Shown here piece by piece: positions 62,319 to 64,000 of a DNA stretch of 64,000 bases. Source of the DNA: an uncultured Porphyromonadaceae bacterium (GTDB lineage: Bacteria > Bacteroidota > Bacteroidia > Bacteroidales > Muribaculaceae); NCBI GenBank assembly GCA_937921035.1, contig CALEUL010000056.1, positions 7,782 to 71,781 of the forward strand, given 5' to 3'. Position 1 is the first letter of the stretch. Each line of letters opens with the position of its first letter. A model generated the notes under the pieces. The model was not told the DNA's origin. It made no database searches and saw only the letters and a program-made list of their open reading frames with translations. A program made the position numbers and the translations under genes.

Positions 62319-62346
62319 ATATGTTATAGAACATATAATATTTTTT
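62319..62346 (+). terminator. Weak A/T-rich terminator after batE
   Basis: ATATGTT, four bases, AACATAT, then a run of six to seven Ts. The stem is A/T-rich, so efficiency is doubtful. Confidence 0.5.
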
Positions 62347-62355
62347 GACAAAATG

Positions 62356-62387
62356 TTTGCTGAAATGAAAAATAGAAACTAATTTAG
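62356..62387 (+). promoter_or_regulatory. Promoter for the small HTH protein gene
   Basis: TTTG (62356), 20 bases, TAATTTAG (62380-62387), one mismatch from the -7 consensus, about 50 bases before the ATG at 62440. Confidence 0.5.
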
Positions 62388-62439
62388 AGCCTACAAAACA
62401 AACAACAGAATCATTAACCCTAAAGCGACCCTCAATATT

Positions 62440-62697
62440 ATGACAAAGACAATCACCTTTAACGAGTTACGCCGACTCAAAGACCGTCTGCCCGACGGTT
62501 CGATGCACCAGATTGCAGACAGGTTGAACACCACTGTTCAGACCGTGCGCAATTATTTCGGCGGAACTAACTACGATTTCGGCAAGAACTGTGGTGTACA
62601 TATCGAACCGGGTCCCGACGGCGGCATAGTCGTTCTTGATGACAGCACTATCTACGACATGGCTGTCGAAATTCTTCAGCAGCAGGAAGCTGAATAA
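62440..62697 (+). CDS. Small helix-turn-helix DNA-binding protein
   Basis: An 85-residue protein whose N-terminal half reads as a helix-turn-helix (LKDRLPDGSMHQIADRLNTT, then VQTVRNYFGGT, the recognition-helix position). The C-terminal half is a short beta/helix tail ending in a Gln/Glu-rich stretch (EILQQQEAE). Proteins of this look are common in Bacteroidales and are labelled DNA-binding, but target and role are unknown. It has its own promoter and a good terminator. Confidence 0.8.
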   Translation: MTKTITFNELRRLKDRLPDGSMHQIADRLNTTVQTVRNYFGGTNYDFGKNCGVHIEPGPDGGIVVLDDSTIYDMAVEILQQQEAE

Positions 62698-62719
62698 CCT
62701 GTAGGGATTGAAGAAACTG

Positions 62720-62755
62720 CAAAGGACGCGGAACTTCTGCGTCCTTTGTTGGTTT
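62720..62755 (+). terminator. Terminator after the HTH gene
   Basis: CAAAGGACGC and GCGTCCTTTG form a 10-base stem with a 9-base loop, followed by a T-rich segment. Confidence 0.8.
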
Positions 62756-62786
62756 AAAACTTAAAACAAACCATAACTATAGATTA

Positions 62787-63899
62787 ATGTCGCGCTACAT
62801 AACGGTTGCCATACATACATATGAAAAGGCCCTGGCCCTACGTTCGCTTTTGGAGGGTGAGGGTATTGCTGTGGAGCTGAACAATGTGAATCTGGAAGTG
62901 CCCGGGTTTTCGTCGGGCGTACGAGTCCGCATTCCGGAGACAGATCTGCCGCTGGCGTTACGTATTATTGAGAACAAGGAGCTGTTCAGGACAAATCCGC
63001 TGCACGATGGCGAGGCAAAACGCACGATTCTTGTACCCGTGGATTTTAGCGAGCGTTCTTTCGGGGCTGCTTGTATCGCAGCCGATATCGCCTCCCGCAA
63101 GAATGAGACTCTCACCTTTCTGTACAGCTATATAGATCCGTACATCGCCGGAAATGTCCAGTTTACAGATAATCTTACATACGAGATAGGCGAGAGCGGC
63201 GCACGCGAACAAATGGTTAACAACGCCAAGCGACTGATGGACAATTTCCGTGACCGATTTCGTACAGCCATGAAGAAGGGGGATGTGCCGGTGGTTAAGT
63301 TGGACCATGTGGTTGTCGAAGGTGTCCCTGAAGATTCTATTATCGATTACGCTAAGGAGAAGCTTCCTTCGCTGATTGTAATGGGAACCCGGGCTGCGGA
63401 TCAGAAGGATGCCGATATGATTGGCAGCGTTACGGCCGAAGTGCTCGACGAGGGTCGTTTTACTGTTCTCACTATACCCGAGCCGGCAGAAGTTGAGAAG
63501 TCTTTTGCTCCTACAAATATCCTGTTTCTGAGCAATCTTGACCAGGACGATATTCTGGCAATGGACACAATGTATCGCCTTTTCTCATCTGCCGATGCAA
63601 AGGTTACCATTGTTCATATTCCTCGGAAGAACCGTTTTTCGCTATCGTCGGCCGACAAGGCAATCCGTCGCCTCAGTGAATATTGTGCTGCCAATTTCAC
63701 CAATTTCCATTTCGTAACTGTGCCTGTGCGAAACGAGGATAGCGAGAAAGAATTTTCGTTGCTGAACCAGAAATATAGCTATGATTTAGTTGTTGTGCCT
63801 AACCGGCGGAAGAATGCCTTCAGCAGGCTGTTCAATCCCGGACTTGCCCATAAGCTTCTGTTCAGTTCGGATATCCCGATGCTTGTAATTCCGGTATAA
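62787..63899 (+). CDS. Tandem universal stress protein with DUF2007-like N-terminus
   Basis: A 370-residue soluble protein in three parts: residues about 1-70 (AIHTYEKALALRSLLEGEGI) resemble the small DUF2007 signal-transducing domain; about 78-232 and 240-370 are two UspA-like domains. The first shows ILVPVDFSERSFGAACIAAD and VEGVPEDSIIDYAKE..LIVMGTRA; the second has the start NILFLSNLDQDD and ends DLVVVPNRRKN..SSDIPMLVIPV. Neither domain shows a complete G-2X-G-9X-G(S/T) ATP motif that I can recognise. Universal stress proteins respond to starvation and oxidative stress. Confidence 0.85.
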   Translation: MSRYITVAIHTYEKALALRSLLEGEGIAVELNNVNLEVPGFSSGVRVRIPETDLPLALRIIENKELFRTNPLHDGEAKRTILVPVDFSERSFGAACIAADIASRKNETLTFLYSYIDPYIAGNVQFTDNLTYEIGESGAREQMVNNAKRLMDNFRDRFRTAMKKGDVPVVKLDHVVVEGVPEDSIIDYAKEKLPSLIVMGTRAADQKDADMIGSVTAEVLDEGRFTVLTIPEPAEVEKSFAPTNILFLSNLDQDDILAMDTMYRLFSSADAKVTIVHIPRKNRFSLSSADKAIRRLSEYCAANFTNFHFVTVPVRNEDSEKEFSLLNQKYSYDLVVVPNRRKNAFSRLFNPGLAHKLLFSSDIPMLVIPV

Positions 63900-63909
63900 G
63901 GATAAATAG

Positions 63910-63941
63910 ATGAGGCTGTGCCAAATGTGACACAGCCTCAT
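63910..63941 (+). terminator. Terminator hairpin after the stress protein gene
   Basis: ATGAGGCTGTG and CACAGCCTCAT pair in an 11-base stem with a 10-base loop, directly followed by TT and then a group II intron-like start; the expected T-run is replaced by it. Confidence 0.75.
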
Positions 63942-63942
63942 T

Positions 63943-64000
63943 GTGTTCGCCCAGCATGTATTCAGTCTAACAGGTGCAAGTCCTTGGCACGCCCGATAGC
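63943..64000 (+). mobile_element. 5' end of a probable group II (IIC-like) intron, cut by window edge
   Basis: The last 58 bases begin GTGTTCGCCCAGCATG and go on to CAGTCTA, then GGTGCAAGTCC. From memory, the IIC intron of Oceanobacillus iheyensis starts GUGUGCCCGGCAUG, then CAGUCUA and GGGUGAGAGUCC, the same order of domain I elements. IIC introns insert right after terminator hairpins, and one ends two bases before this start. The remaining domains and any intron-encoded reverse transcriptase would lie beyond the window. Confidence 0.6.

Overview
The window is a gene-dense stretch of chromosome from a Bacteroidota bacterium, almost certainly order Bacteroidales and probably a gut lineage such as Muribaculaceae (the family is inferred from overall protein flavour, the order is well supported). 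Evidence for the order: repeated Bacteroides-type promoters (TTGG or TTTG, 19-20 bases, then TAnnTTTG) in front of genes; lineage-typical proteins (DUF4270 lipoprotein, DUF4954 beta-helix protein, BatABCDE aerotolerance cluster, eukaryote-like GT3 glycogen synthase, fused FeoA-FeoB, long two-lobed NusB); and lineage-typical gene strings (nusB-yajC-ybbR, sppA-lpxK-punA-thiL, clpP-clpX-recQ). I see no rRNA or tRNA, no CRISPR array, no phage and no insertion sequence. The only mobile-element signal is the start of a probable group II intron at the extreme right edge. No gap between genes exceeds 300 bases.

Layout. 1-6.9 kb, minus strand: sppA-lpxK-punA-thiL, then nusB-yajC-ybbR (ybbR is cut by the window edge). 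7.1-17.1 kb, plus strand: an RluA-family pseudouridine synthase overlapping fmt; a small membrane protein, a PstS-like lipoprotein and a TPR protein; rarA; prfA, a DUF4153 membrane protein and pyrF. 17.1-21.4 kb: a glycogen pair (GT3 synthase and GT35 phosphorylase). 21.5-23.8 kb, minus: a DUF4270 lipoprotein and an isolated, apparently inactive GT5 N-terminal domain. 24.0-27.8 kb, plus: a DsbD-alpha membrane protein, mazG and topB. 27.8-39.4 kb, minus: clpP, clpX, recQ, an AmgK/RapZ-C fusion, a MurU-like nucleotidyltransferase, feoAB, dCMP deaminase, an S41 protease and a 5-formyl-THF cyclo-ligase. 39.6-42.7 kb, plus: a conserved helical protein, an MBOAT acyltransferase and a secreted choloylglycine-hydrolase-family enzyme. 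42.8-52.7 kb: DUF4954 protein, dnaG, a lipoprotein, plsC, an AI-2E family permease, an MFS transporter, an MBL hydrolase and rsmG. 52.8-63.9 kb, plus: a CvfB-like S1 protein, the MoxR-DUF58-Bat operon, a small HTH protein and a tandem universal stress protein.

How the genes work together. Many genes are translationally coupled by 4-base ATGA overlaps (rlu/fmt, prfA/DUF4153, DsbD-alpha/mazG, S41/FTCL, AmgK-RapZ/MurU/FeoAB, DUF58/next gene, batB/batC). The most suggestive system is clpP-clpX-recQ-[AmgK+RapZ-C]-MurU-FeoAB: a sugar kinase fused to a RapZ C-terminal domain and overlapped by a uridylyltransferase-like gene looks like a peptidoglycan amino-sugar salvage module with a built-in regulatory domain, tied translationally to iron uptake. 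Other points to follow up are the NusB with a repeated N-terminal lobe, the degenerate GT5 domain, the face-to-face promoter palindrome at 49.8 kb, the poly-glutamine tract in BatC, and the group II intron start placed just after a terminator hairpin.

All calls come from reading motifs, gene order and translations by eye; no database search was run. Promoters and terminators are pattern matches, not measured sites.
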